Shown here in pieces: positions 7,810 to 14,623 of a stretch of 16,535 nucleotides of DNA. Numbering within the stretch: the stretch's first letter is position 1; each line of letters begins with the position of its first letter. The translations under genes were made by a program, and so were the position numbers. The stretch comes from an uncultured Atopobium sp. (GTDB lineage: Bacteria > Actinomycetota > Coriobacteriia > Coriobacteriales > Atopobiaceae), in the NCBI GenBank assembly GCA_946647055.1, contig CAMPCT010000024.1, forward strand, positions 1 through 16,535, read 5' to 3'. Under the pieces are notes generated by a model. That model saw only the letters and a list, made by a program, of their open reading frames with translations, was not told where the DNA came from and did no database searches.

Positions 7810-9021
7810 TTGCTGCCAGTCGAAGAACAGCTTAAGGTCATCACGTCCGGCACCCTGCAGATCGTGCCTATGGACGAGCTCAAGGCAAAGCTCGAGAAGG
7901 GCGTGCCCCTCAACATCAAGCTCGGCGTCGACCCCACCAGCCCGGACCTGCACCTGGGCCATGCCGTGCCCCTGCGCAAGATGCGCCAGTTCCAGGACCT
8001 CGGCCATCGCGTGACCCTCATCATCGGCAACGGCACCGCCCTCATCGGCGACCCGTCCGGTCGCGACTCCACCCGCCCGCCCCTCACCGAGGAGCAGGTC
8101 GAGGCCAACGCCCAGACCTACGTCGAGCAGGCCATGAAGGTGCTCGATCCCGAGAAGACCACCATCGTCCACAACGGCGACTGGCTCAAGCCGCTGGACC
8201 TCTCCAAGATGCTCGGCCTCATGAGCAAGTTCAACGTGGCGCGCATCCTCGAGCGCGAGGACTTCCACAAGCGCTACGAGGGCGGCCAGTCCATCGCCCT
8301 GCACGAGTTCATCTACCCGGTGCTGCAGGCGTACGACTCCGTCGTCATCGAGGCCGACCTCGAGATGGGCGGCAACGACCAGATCTTCAACCTGCTCGCC
8401 GGTCGCGACCTCATGCGTGCCGAGGGCATGGAGCCCCAGGTCGCCCTCACGGTGCCGCTGCTCGTGGGCCTCGACGGCGTCAAGAAGATGTCCAAGAGCT
8501 ACAAGAACTACGTGGGCCTCACCGACGAGCCCAACGACATGTTCGGCAAGCTCATGTCGATCAGCGACGACATCATCCCCATGTACTTCCGCCTGTGCTC
8601 GACGCTCTCCATCGACGAGATCGACGCCATCGACGCCGCCTTTGCCGACGGCTCCGCCGACCCGTACCAGATGAAGCGCGCCCTTGCCCGCAACATCTGC
8701 GACCTCTACCATGGCGCCGGTGCCGGCGAGGCCGCCCAGGCCGCGTTCGACGCGCAGTTCAAGGAGAACAAGCGTCCCGACGACATCCCCGAGTTCGCCC
8801 TGGCGCTCGACGTCAACGACGACGGTCTCGTCTACCTGGCCAAGGTCATGGTCGAGTGCAAGCTCGCCTCGTCCGCGGGCGAGGCCCGTCGCCTCATCGA
8901 CGGTGGTGGCGTCAAGATCAACGACGAGCAGGTCGCACCCAAGTCCTACAACGTCGCCCCCGAGCTCTTGTCCGATGCCTACATCCAGGTCGGCAAGCGC
9001 AAGTGGGCGCATCTGGTCTAG
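7810..9021 (+). CDS. tyrS: Tyrosine--tRNA ligase
   Basis: This 403-residue class I synthetase charges tRNA-Tyr in the cytoplasm. The HIGH-type motif is H-L-G-H at 48-51, after L-G-V-D-P-T-S-P-D-L, and the KMSKS motif is canonical at 226-230. A C-terminal S4-like RNA-binding region (about 340-403) contains S-A-G-E-A-R-R-L-I-D-G-G-G-V. H-L-G-H with this C-terminus fits the TyrRS branch sometimes called TyrZ. I choose the TTG at 7810 because GGAGGA (7797-7802) lies 7 nt upstream; that site overlaps the in-frame ATG at 7795, which itself has no nearby ribosome site. The stop is 5 nt before the next gene, so co-transcription is likely. Confidence 0.95.
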   Translation: MLPVEEQLKVITSGTLQIVPMDELKAKLEKGVPLNIKLGVDPTSPDLHLGHAVPLRKMRQFQDLGHRVTLIIGNGTALIGDPSGRDSTRPPLTEEQVEANAQTYVEQAMKVLDPEKTTIVHNGDWLKPLDLSKMLGLMSKFNVARILEREDFHKRYEGGQSIALHEFIYPVLQAYDSVVIEADLEMGGNDQIFNLLAGRDLMRAEGMEPQVALTVPLLVGLDGVKKMSKSYKNYVGLTDEPNDMFGKLMSISDDIIPMYFRLCSTLSIDEIDAIDAAFADGSADPYQMKRALARNICDLYHGAGAGEAAQAAFDAQFKENKRPDDIPEFALALDVNDDGLVYLAKVMVECKLASSAGEARRLIDGGGVKINDEQVAPKSYNVAPELLSDAYIQVGKRKWAHLV

Positions 9022-9026
9022 CTCCC

Positions 9027-11537
9027 GTGACGCCTGAGAGGGTCCCCGAGCTCCTTGCCCCGGCTGGTACGCCGGATGCCTTCCGCGCCGCGCTTGCCGC
9101 CGGCGCGGATGCCATCTACTGCGCCCTGGGCAACGACTTCAACGCCCGCCGCTCGGCCGACAACTTCACGCCCGAGACCTTCGCGGCGGCCTGTCGCGAG
9201 GCGCACCTCGCCGGGACGCGCGTCTACGTGACCGTCAACGTGGTCATCAAGGAGCGCGAGATGCCCTCGGCGCTCGCCTTGGTCCGCCAGGCATGGCTGC
9301 TGGGGGCTGATGCCCTGATCATCCAGGACTGGGGCCTGTTCGCCGAGGTGCGTCGCCTCTGGCCGGAGGTCGAGTGCCATGTCTCGACACAGGCCAACGT
9401 CCACGACGCGCGTGGCGTGGCGTGGTGCGGCGAGCTGGGGGCCACGCGCGTGACCCTCTCCCGCGAGCTCTCGCTGCCCGAGATGGCCGCCTGCGCGGCG
9501 ACGGGCGTGGAGTGCGAGACCTTCGCGCACGGGGCCATCTGCTTCTGCTACTCGGGACTCTGCCTCATGAGCTCGTTCTTTGGCGGGCGCTCGGCCAACC
9601 GCGGCCTGTGCGCCCAGCCGTGCCGCCTGCCGTACGACCTGCTCGACGAGGCAGGCGAGGCCATGGCGGTGGTGGGTGGCGAGCGCCTGCTGTGCCCACG
9701 CGACATGTGCACCATCGACTCGCTGGCGGCAATGGCCGAGGCCGGCGTCGCCTCGCTCAAGCTCGAGGGGCGCATGAAGGCCCCCGACTACGTCCATGCC
9801 GTGGTCCGCGCCTACCGCGAGGAGCTGGATGAGACAGGGGGGACGGTTCTCCCTGTCTCAGAGACAAGAGGGACAGACGTGTATCCCACTTTGGGAACGA
9901 CGCAAAGGGAAACGTCCCCTTTGCGTCCTCCCGACGAGCGGCGTCGCCTGCTCAAGCGGGCCTTCAACCGCGACTTTACCGATGCCTACCTGCGCGGCCG
10001 CTCGGGCAACGAGATGATGAGCTACGAGCGGTCCAACAACCGGGGCGAGGTCGTCGGTGCCGTCGTGGGTGCCCGTACGCTGCCCGACCGCGTCACCTTC
10101 AAGCAGCGCTCCGAGGGCCATGGCCGCACCCGCCACTACACCCAGGCGTCGCTTGACATCCGCCTCGAGGCCCCGGTGGGGGAGGGCGACCTCCTCGAGG
10201 TACGTCCCCTCGCCGACCCCAGCCAGTTCTTCACTGCCCGCGTCGACGCCGATGCCTCGGCCGGTGACGTGATCCGCGTCATCGGCCCTCGTGTCGCCGA
10301 GGAGGGGAGCGTCGTGCGGGTCATCCGCTCCCAGGCGGCCTTCGACGAGGTGGACCGTGCGCTCTCCCGCGAGGTGGCGCGCAAGCGCCCCGTGTGTGCG
10401 CACGTGGTCTGCCACCTGGGCGAGCCCCTCGAGGTGACGCTCGCCTGCGCCGACGGCTCGGCCATGGTCACGGCTACGGGCCCGGTCGTGGAGGCCGCCC
10501 GCACCCGCGAGCTCCTGGAGGCAGACCTTGCCGAGCACGTCTGCCGCATGGGCTCGACGCCCCTCGAGCCCGTCTCGTGCGAGGTCGAGCTCGATGCCGG
10601 CTGCGGCATGGGCTTCTCGACGGTCCACGCCGTGCGCGCGCAGGCCTGCGACCTGCTCGAGCGGGCAATCCTCGCCCCCTGGGACGAGCGCAGCCTTCCT
10701 GAGGCGACCGCGATGCCGCACGTCTCGTCCGTGCCCGCCTCCCCGGTGGCGCCGCCCGAGGTCTGCGCGCTCGTCGCGACTCCCGAGGCCGCCCGCGCCG
10801 CCCTCTCCGCAGGAGCTGACGTGGTCTATGCCACCGCGGACGCCCTCGACGAGGAACCCGGGACATGGCCGCATGGCGTGGTGCCGGTGCTCGACGAGGT
10901 GTGCCGCGAGCAGGACCACGCCCGACTTGACCGGTGGGTGGCGTCGGGTGTCCGCGTGGCGGTGGGCAACGTCTCCGAGCTGGTGCTTGCCCGCGAGCGG
11001 GGTGCCCTGCCCGAGCTGCGCGAGACCATCCCCGTCCATAACGTCGCCTGCCTCGAGGCGCTGGCTGGCGCAGGGGCTGCCGGCGCCTGGCTCTCGCCCG
11101 AGCTCTCGCTCGACGAGGTCTGCGCCATCGCACGGTCGTCGTCGGTCCCGGTGGGCGTGTGGGCCTATGGCCGCGTGCGTGTCATGACGAGCGAGCACTG
11201 CGTCCTGCAGGCGTTGGGCCGTTGTCACGGCGACTGCCGCAGCTGTCCCGAGCGTGCCCGCGACCTCTCGCTGCGCAACATTGACGGGCACGTCCTGCCC
11301 GTGCGGACGGACGTCCACGGCCGAAGCCGCATCTGGGGCGCGACGCCCGTCGACGCCATCCCCGAGGCCACGGCGCTTGCCGAGGCGGGGGTCGCACGTC
11401 TGGGCGTGGACGCCACGCTGCTCACGGCCGAGGAGTGCGCGCACCAGGTGGCGCGCCTGCGCGCGGCCCTTGCCGGCGACCGTCCCCGCCGCGAGCGCGG
11501 TTCCTCGACGGGCCACCTCTTCTCCGAGATCGGCTGA
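9027..11537 (+). CDS. U32-family protein (peptidase U32 / RNA hydroxylase-like) with C-terminal second cysteine cluster
   Basis: This protein has 836 residues. The N-terminal U32 barrel opens with P-E-L-L-A-P-A-G-T and carries the family signature C163-E-T-F-A-H-G through C199-R. Cysteines C172, C179, C195 and C199 (spacing C-x6-C-x15-C-x3-C) match those proposed to hold an Fe-S cluster in E. coli RlhA and TrhP, which hydroxylate 23S rRNA or tRNA with prephenate-pathway input. A DUF3656-like middle follows, then a degenerate second barrel with C725, C733, C737 and C740. The GTG at 9027 follows the tyrS stop by 5 nt without a clear ribosome site, suggesting coupling. Residues about 269-301 derive from a palindromic insertion. 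Older annotation calls this family collagenase-like protease; an RNA-modifying role is better supported for its studied relatives. Confidence 0.88.
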   Translation: MTPERVPELLAPAGTPDAFRAALAAGADAIYCALGNDFNARRSADNFTPETFAAACREAHLAGTRVYVTVNVVIKEREMPSALALVRQAWLLGADALIIQDWGLFAEVRRLWPEVECHVSTQANVHDARGVAWCGELGATRVTLSRELSLPEMAACAATGVECETFAHGAICFCYSGLCLMSSFFGGRSANRGLCAQPCRLPYDLLDEAGEAMAVVGGERLLCPRDMCTIDSLAAMAEAGVASLKLEGRMKAPDYVHAVVRAYREELDETGGTVLPVSETRGTDVYPTLGTTQRETSPLRPPDERRRLLKRAFNRDFTDAYLRGRSGNEMMSYERSNNRGEVVGAVVGARTLPDRVTFKQRSEGHGRTRHYTQASLDIRLEAPVGEGDLLEVRPLADPSQFFTARVDADASAGDVIRVIGPRVAEEGSVVRVIRSQAAFDEVDRALSREVARKRPVCAHVVCHLGEPLEVTLACADGSAMVTATGPVVEAARTRELLEADLAEHVCRMGSTPLEPVSCEVELDAGCGMGFSTVHAVRAQACDLLERAILAPWDERSLPEATAMPHVSSVPASPVAPPEVCALVATPEAARAALSAGADVVYATADALDEEPGTWPHGVVPVLDEVCREQDHARLDRWVASGVRVAVGNVSELVLARERGALPELRETIPVHNVACLEALAGAGAAGAWLSPELSLDEVCAIARSSSVPVGVWAYGRVRVMTSEHCVLQALGRCHGDCRSCPERARDLSLRNIDGHVLPVRTDVHGRSRIWGATPVDAIPEATALAEAGVARLGVDATLLTAEECAHQVARLRAALAGDRPRRERGSSTGHLFSEIG
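9831..9927 (+). repeat. REP-like palindromic element inserted in frame in the U32 gene
   Basis: Two perfect stems bracket the element: GAGACAGGG (9831-9839) with CCCTGTCTC (9851-9859), and GACGCAAAGGG (9899-9909) with CCCTTTGCGTC (9917-9927). Between them are TCCCA-CTT-TGGGA (9884-9896) and a GAGACA copy (9861-9866) that can also pair with the first stem's right arm. The stretch is less GC-rich than its flanks and uses codons rare in this window (AGA, ACA, TAT, GGA). It encodes a Thr/Gly/Pro-rich segment between Y-R-E-E-L-D and R-R-L-L-K-R-A-F-N. The paired-stem design resembles bacterial REP/BIME elements. Confidence 0.75.
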
Positions 11538-11591
11538 CCTGCAGCGGGCTGGGCGAAGTCCTACGAAATGCTAGGAATTTGTCAGACCACC

Positions 11592-11620
11592 TGTAACTTG
11601 CCTGCGCGTAGGGGTAGAAT
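11592..11620 (+). promoter_or_regulatory. Possible promoter for the NifU-like gene and lgt
   Basis: TAGAAT (11615-11620) is a good -10 box in a comparatively AT-rich stretch. The matching -35 position (TGTAAC, 11592-11597, 17 nt away) is poor. The 139-nt gap after the U32 gene contains this and a small GCGGC/GCCGC stem near 11644-11658; I see no clear terminator. Confidence 0.45.
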
Positions 11621-11676
11621 GCCCCATGTTGCAACGACGTCCCGCGGCGAACGGCCGCTTCACGAAAGGCAGACCC

Positions 11677-11928
11677 ATGTCCGACCAGAACGCCCCCACC
11701 ATCAACGCCGCCCTCCTCGAGGCCACCCTCGACGCCATCCGCCCCAGCCTCCAGGCTGACGGCGGCGACTGCGAGCTCGTCGACTTCGACTCCGACGGCG
11801 TCGTCTCCCTGCGCCTCACCGGCGCCTGCCAGGGCTGCCCCCTCAGCTCCATCACGCTCTCGGCTGGCATCGAGCGCATCCTGCGCGAGCACGTGCCCGG
11901 CGTGGAGCGCGTCCAGGCCGTCATGTAG
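11677..11928 (+). CDS. NifU C-terminal domain protein (Fe-S cluster scaffold/carrier)
   Basis: This 83-residue protein is essentially one NifU C-terminal domain. It has an N-terminal helix, then the strand [14 protein letters not shown] at about 21-34, and the C-x-x-C motif G-A-C51-Q-G-C54-P. Such stand-alone Nfu-type proteins bind or carry a [4Fe-4S] cluster between subunits of a dimer and pass it to target apoproteins. The ATG at 11677 is preceded by AAAGG (11665-11669); an upstream in-frame ATG at 11626 would add 17 unrelated residues and lacks a ribosome site. The adjacent U32 protein is a plausible Fe-S client, but that link is only contextual. Confidence 0.9.
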   Translation: MSDQNAPTINAALLEATLDAIRPSLQADGGDCELVDFDSDGVVSLRLTGACQGCPLSSITLSAGIERILREHVPGVERVQAVM

Positions 11929-11946
11929 CGACCTCAGGCGCCCGCC

Positions 11947-12762
11947 ATGTCGCTCAACGAGATCTACTGGGCACTCGACCCCATCGCCTTCCAGCTCGGC
12001 CCCTTCGTCGTGCGCTGGTACGGCCTGGGCTACCTCGCCGGCTTCGTGCTGGCGGGCGTCGTCATCTACCGGCTCGCGCGGCGCTGGGGCCTCGACATCA
12101 CGGTCGACGACGTCGTCACGCACATGACCGGCGTCTCCTTTGGCATCATCATCGGCGCGCGCATCGGCTACGTCATCTTCTACGGGCAGGGCTACTACCT
12201 GCAGCACCCGTTGTCCATCCTCATGCTCAACGAGGGCGGCATGAGCTTCCACGGCGGGCTCGTGGGTGCCGTCGTGGGAGGGTGGCTCGCCTGTCGCACC
12301 ACGGGCCTCGACTTCAGGTCCATGGCCGACATGACCATCTGCGGGGCCCCGCTGGGAATCTTCCTGGTGCGCTGCGCCAACTTCGTGAACGGCGAGCTCT
12401 GGGGCAAGCCCTGCGACCTGCCCTGGGCGGTGATCTTCTCGGTGGGCGACGTGCCGCGCCACCCCTCCCAGCTCTATGAGGCGCTGCTCGAGGGCGCCGT
12501 CATGTTCCTCGTGCTCTGGGCCCTGTCGCGCCGCGTCCCGGCGCGTCCCCAGGGGACCTTCCTGGGCACGTTCCTCCTGCTGTACGGCATCTTCCGCTTT
12601 GCCATCGAGTTCGTCCGCCTGCCCGACGCCCAGCTGGGCTACCTCGCCTTTGGCTGGCTCACCATGGGGCAGCTGCTCTCGGTCCCGCTCGTCGTCATAG
12701 GTGCGATCGAGCTCGCGCTCGCGCACCGACGCCAGTGGGAGCAGGTCGGGCACGTGGACTAG
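11947..12762 (+). CDS. lgt: Prolipoprotein diacylglyceryl transferase
   Basis: This 271-residue integral membrane enzyme transfers diacylglyceryl from phosphatidylglycerol to the lipobox cysteine of prolipoproteins. It shows F-H102-G-G and the signature R142-C-A-N-F-V-N-G-E-L-W-G, followed by P-W-A-V-I-F and R171-H-P-S-Q-L-Y-E. F-R-F-A-I-E-F-V-R-L-P-D comes near the C-terminus, with about seven hydrophobic helices overall. The signature's usual first Gly (Gly-Arg) is Val141 here, while Arg142 is kept. The start is 18 nt after the NifU-like gene, so they probably share a transcript, although its own ribosome site is weak. Its product would process the lipoprotein encoded downstream as well as OppA. 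Confidence 0.95.
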   Translation: MSLNEIYWALDPIAFQLGPFVVRWYGLGYLAGFVLAGVVIYRLARRWGLDITVDDVVTHMTGVSFGIIIGARIGYVIFYGQGYYLQHPLSILMLNEGGMSFHGGLVGAVVGGWLACRTTGLDFRSMADMTICGAPLGIFLVRCANFVNGELWGKPCDLPWAVIFSVGDVPRHPSQLYEALLEGAVMFLVLWALSRRVPARPQGTFLGTFLLLYGIFRFAIEFVRLPDAQLGYLAFGWLTMGQLLSVPLVVIGAIELALAHRRQWEQVGHVD

Positions 12763-12791
12763 GCTCTGGCCCACCGGTCGCCATAACCTGC

Positions 12792-12797
12792 TACACT
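12792..12797 (+). promoter_or_regulatory. Possible -10 box for the riboswitch transcript
   Basis: TACACT lies 30 nt after the lgt stop and about 28 nt before riboswitch helix P1. I see no convincing -35 box at the matching distance, so this is tentative. Confidence 0.35.
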
Positions 12798-12824
12798 CGT
12801 TCCAATTGCATAGCCATCACAACC

Positions 12825-13052
12825 GAGGGCACGGTTTGAACAGCTGTAAGGCCTAGTAGATTAAAAGGGAACCCGGTTCGAGTCCGGGACAGCCGCCACT
12901 ACTGTGTTTGAGGATAGCGAGGGCATCCGTGCCATTGGCTCCGCATGGTGCGACGTCGCCATGCGCCCGAGAAGGCGCCCTCGCGCGAGTCTCCTCGCCC
13001 CGCGTGCGCGGGGCAGGCTCTGAATCATAAGTCAGGAGACCTGCCTGCCCTC
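12825..13052 (+). promoter_or_regulatory. Cobalamin (B12) riboswitch
   Basis: The conserved core is present: TTAAAAGGGAA (12861-12871), the pairing CCCGG-TTCGAGT-CCGGG (12872-12888), and GCCGCCACT (12892-12900), the B12 box. The 3' signature AGTCAGGAGACCTGCCT occupies 13030-13046. Helix P1 can be drawn exactly: GAGGGCA (12825-12831) with TGCCCTC (13046-13052). A variable-region hairpin with a GCCCCGCG/CGCGGGGC stem lies near 12995-13016. The B12 box reads CCACTACTG, three bases longer than the common CCACTG. Cobalamin riboswitches usually repress transport or synthesis genes when adenosyl- or other cobalamins are plentiful. The location ahead of a lipoprotein and ECF genes points to corrinoid uptake. 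Confidence 0.93.
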
Positions 13053-13245
13053 CTTTGGTCCTGATGCCTCGGGCGTGTGAGCTGTCAGCCTGTGTCGTGA
13101 TGCCAAGCCTCCGGCGAGCCCCGGTGGCTTGCGTCGTGCCAGCGCCAGCCCTCCTCCCGTGGTCTTGGGGCCAGGGAAGCAACCGAGAAGGGCGCCTTGA
13201 TGGCACGGGCCGCGGCCCGTGGGCGCCGGGCAAAGGAGGCACGAC
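13053..13245 (+). promoter_or_regulatory. Structured leader / expression platform between riboswitch and lipoprotein gene
   Basis: There is no supportable gene here. Hairpin A (13104-13131) pairs CAAGCC with GGCTTG and CCGG with CCGG around a T-T mismatch. Hairpin B is the perfect 18-nt palindrome CACGGGCCGCGGCCCGTG (13204-13221), flanked by GGCGCC copies (13191-13196 and 13222-13227) that can pair with each other. It ends 4 nt before the strong ribosome site AAAGGAGG (13232-13239). CCTCCTTTG at 13049-13057 is perfectly complementary to CAAAGGAGG at 13231-13239. No T-tract follows any stem, so control of translation initiation is more likely than termination. Confidence 0.6.
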
Positions 13246-13665
13246 ATGTTCAAGGACAAGAAGCTCATCGCAGGCGCCATGCTGGCCCTCACGCTCGCCG
13301 TCGCGGGCTGCGGCGGCGCGCCGGCGGCAACCGAGGAGGCCCCTGCGGCCACCGACGTCGCCGAGATCACCGTCACCCAGAAGGTCGACGCCACCGTCGC
13401 CGGTGGCGAGACCTCCGAGGTCGAGGTCGCCGTCCCCGAGGGTGGCACCGTCTATGACGCGCTGGTCCTCTCCGGCGTCGACTACGCCGACCAGGACAGC
13501 GAGTACGGCATCTACGTCACCGCCATCGACGGCATTGGCGAGAACGCCAACGGCACCAACGGCGGCTGGGTCTACACCGTGAACGACGAGGAGGTCATGG
13601 TCGGCTGCACCGAGTACGTCCTCGAGCCCGGCGACGTCATCCAGTGGTCCTACATCACCTGGTAG
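13246..13665 (+). CDS. DUF4430-domain lipoprotein, probable corrinoid-capture protein
   Basis: This 139-residue protein has a charged N-terminus (M-F-K-D-K-K), a hydrophobic stretch and a lipobox V-A-G-C22, so it is a membrane-anchored surface lipoprotein. After an Ala/Glu-rich linker (about 25-40) comes one DUF4430 domain (about 41-139), with G-W108-V-Y-T-V-N113 and Y124-V-L-E-P-G-D-V-I-Q-W-S-Y. This domain resembles the C-terminal domain of transcobalamin and intrinsic factor, which covers bound B12. The ATG at 13246 has AAAGGAGG 6 nt upstream; an in-frame GTG at 13219 lies inside the leader palindrome and is rejected. The upstream cobalamin riboswitch and downstream ECF genes suggest it captures corrinoids. 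Binding is inferred, not shown. Confidence 0.85.
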   Translation: MFKDKKLIAGAMLALTLAVAGCGGAPAATEEAPAATDVAEITVTQKVDATVAGGETSEVEVAVPEGGTVYDALVLSGVDYADQDSEYGIYVTAIDGIGENANGTNGGWVYTVNDEEVMVGCTEYVLEPGDVIQWSYITW

Positions 13666-13674
13666 CGACCTGAA

Positions 13675-13702
13675 GACGGGGCCGGTGCCTGCCGGCCCCG
13701 TC
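13675..13702 (+). promoter_or_regulatory. Hairpin between lipoprotein gene and ecfT
   Basis: GACGGGGCCGG (13675-13685) and CCGGCCCCGTC (13692-13702) are perfect reverse complements with a 6-nt loop. The stem starts 10 nt after the lipoprotein stop. No T-tract follows, so it is probably a partial terminator or a stabilising 3' stem that favours lipoprotein mRNA over the transporter genes. Confidence 0.65.
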
Positions 13703-13714
13703 GCATCCGACGGC

Positions 13715-14623
13715 ATGGAGACGACCGAGAACACCGCATTCGAGCCCGAGCGCCACATGGCGTTCGACTCCTCGCACCCGTCGGTGCCCGCCGCCTACCT
13801 GGCGGGCGCCCTCCTGCTGACGATGTTCGGCCTCGAGCCCATCCTCATCGCCATCTCCCTGGCGGGGGCGCTCGCGCTCTCCCTGTGCGCCCGCGGGGTG
13901 CGCGCCACGCGTCGGACGCTCGCCTGGCTCGTGCCCATGGCACTGCTCATCACCCTAATCAACCCGCTCTTCTCGGCCTCTGGCGCCACGTTGGTGCTGC
14001 AGGTCGGGCGCCTCAAGGTGCGTGCCGAGTCGCTCGCCTTCGGCGCCTGCATGGGTGGGCTCTTCTGCGCGACCGTCCTGTGGTGCGAGTGCGCGGTGCG
14101 CGTCCTCACGCACGACCGCCTGCTGGCGCTTGCGGGCGGTGCGGTCCCCACGGTCGCCCTCATGGCGTCGATGACGTCGCGCCTGGTGCCCCAGGTGCTG
14201 GCCCGCTTCCGCGACGTGACGGACGCGCGGGCGGCGGCGACCGTCGCCGGCCCTACCGGCGTCGCCGCGACCCTGCGTGCCCGCGTCGCCGACGTCGCGC
14301 GCACGAGCGGCGTCCTCCTGGCGTGGTCGCTCTCCGACTCGCTTGACACGGCGGACTCCATGCGTGCCCGTGGCTGGGCCTCGACGCGTGCACGCACCAG
14401 CTACCGGCCCTATCGCATGACGACCCACGACGCCCTCGCCCTCGCGGGTGTCCTCGTGCTGCTTGCCGCGGCCGCCTGGTGTGCCTGGTCGATCGCCGTG
14501 CCCTTCCACTTCTACCCGCGCCTGAGCCCGCCGGCCGCCCTGTGGCGCTACCTGCCCTGCGCCGCCTACGTGGCCATACCCACCATCCTGCACCTCAAGG
14601 AGGCCCTCGCATGGAGAGACTAG
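13715..14623 (+). CDS. ecfT: ECF transporter transmembrane coupling protein EcfT (CbiQ-like)
   Basis: This 302-residue membrane protein (from ATG 13715) has hydrophobic helices at about residues 27-55, 67-85, 106-125, 139-155 and 237-262. It carries the EcfT coupling motif S-L-D-T-A-D-S-M-R-A-R-G-W near 209-221; the A-R-G at 218-220 is the cytoplasmic element that contacts the ATPases. A related A-R segment lies near residues 164-175 (L-A-R-F-R-D-V-T-D-A-R-A). EcfT links the substrate-specific S component to the ATPase pair in energy-coupling-factor vitamin importers. The start is uncertain: neither ATG 13715 nor ATG 13757 has a clear ribosome site, and the first follows the intergenic hairpin by 12 nt. 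The stop overlaps the ATPase gene. Confidence 0.88.
   Translation: METTENTAFEPERHMAFDSSHPSVPAAYLAGALLLTMFGLEPILIAISLAGALALSLCARGVRATRRTLAWLVPMALLITLINPLFSASGATLVLQVGRLKVRAESLAFGACMGGLFCATVLWCECAVRVLTHDRLLALAGGAVPTVALMASMTSRLVPQVLARFRDVTDARAAATVAGPTGVAATLRARVADVARTSGVLLAWSLSDSLDTADSMRARGWASTRARTSYRPYRMTTHDALALAGVLVLLAAAAWCAWSIAVPFHFYPRLSPPAALWRYLPCAAYVAIPTILHLKEALAWRD

Noticed and set aside
8595..9026. N-terminal extension of the U32 protein into tyrS
   Set aside because: The frame is open by chance inside tyrS; U32 homology begins right after GTG 9027 with P-E-L-L-A-P-A-G.
12861..12899. Possible tRNA 3' half (GGTTCGAGTCC resembles a T arm, followed by GCCGCCA)
   Set aside because: No matching acceptor or anticodon arm exists upstream, whereas P1, the B12 box and the AGTCAGGAGACC signature fit a cobalamin riboswitch throughout.
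13055..13582. A 175-codon + strand open frame beginning in the riboswitch leader
   Set aside because: It overlaps the DUF4430 lipoprotein in another frame, has a Pro/Ser/Arg-rich shadow composition and no ribosome site.
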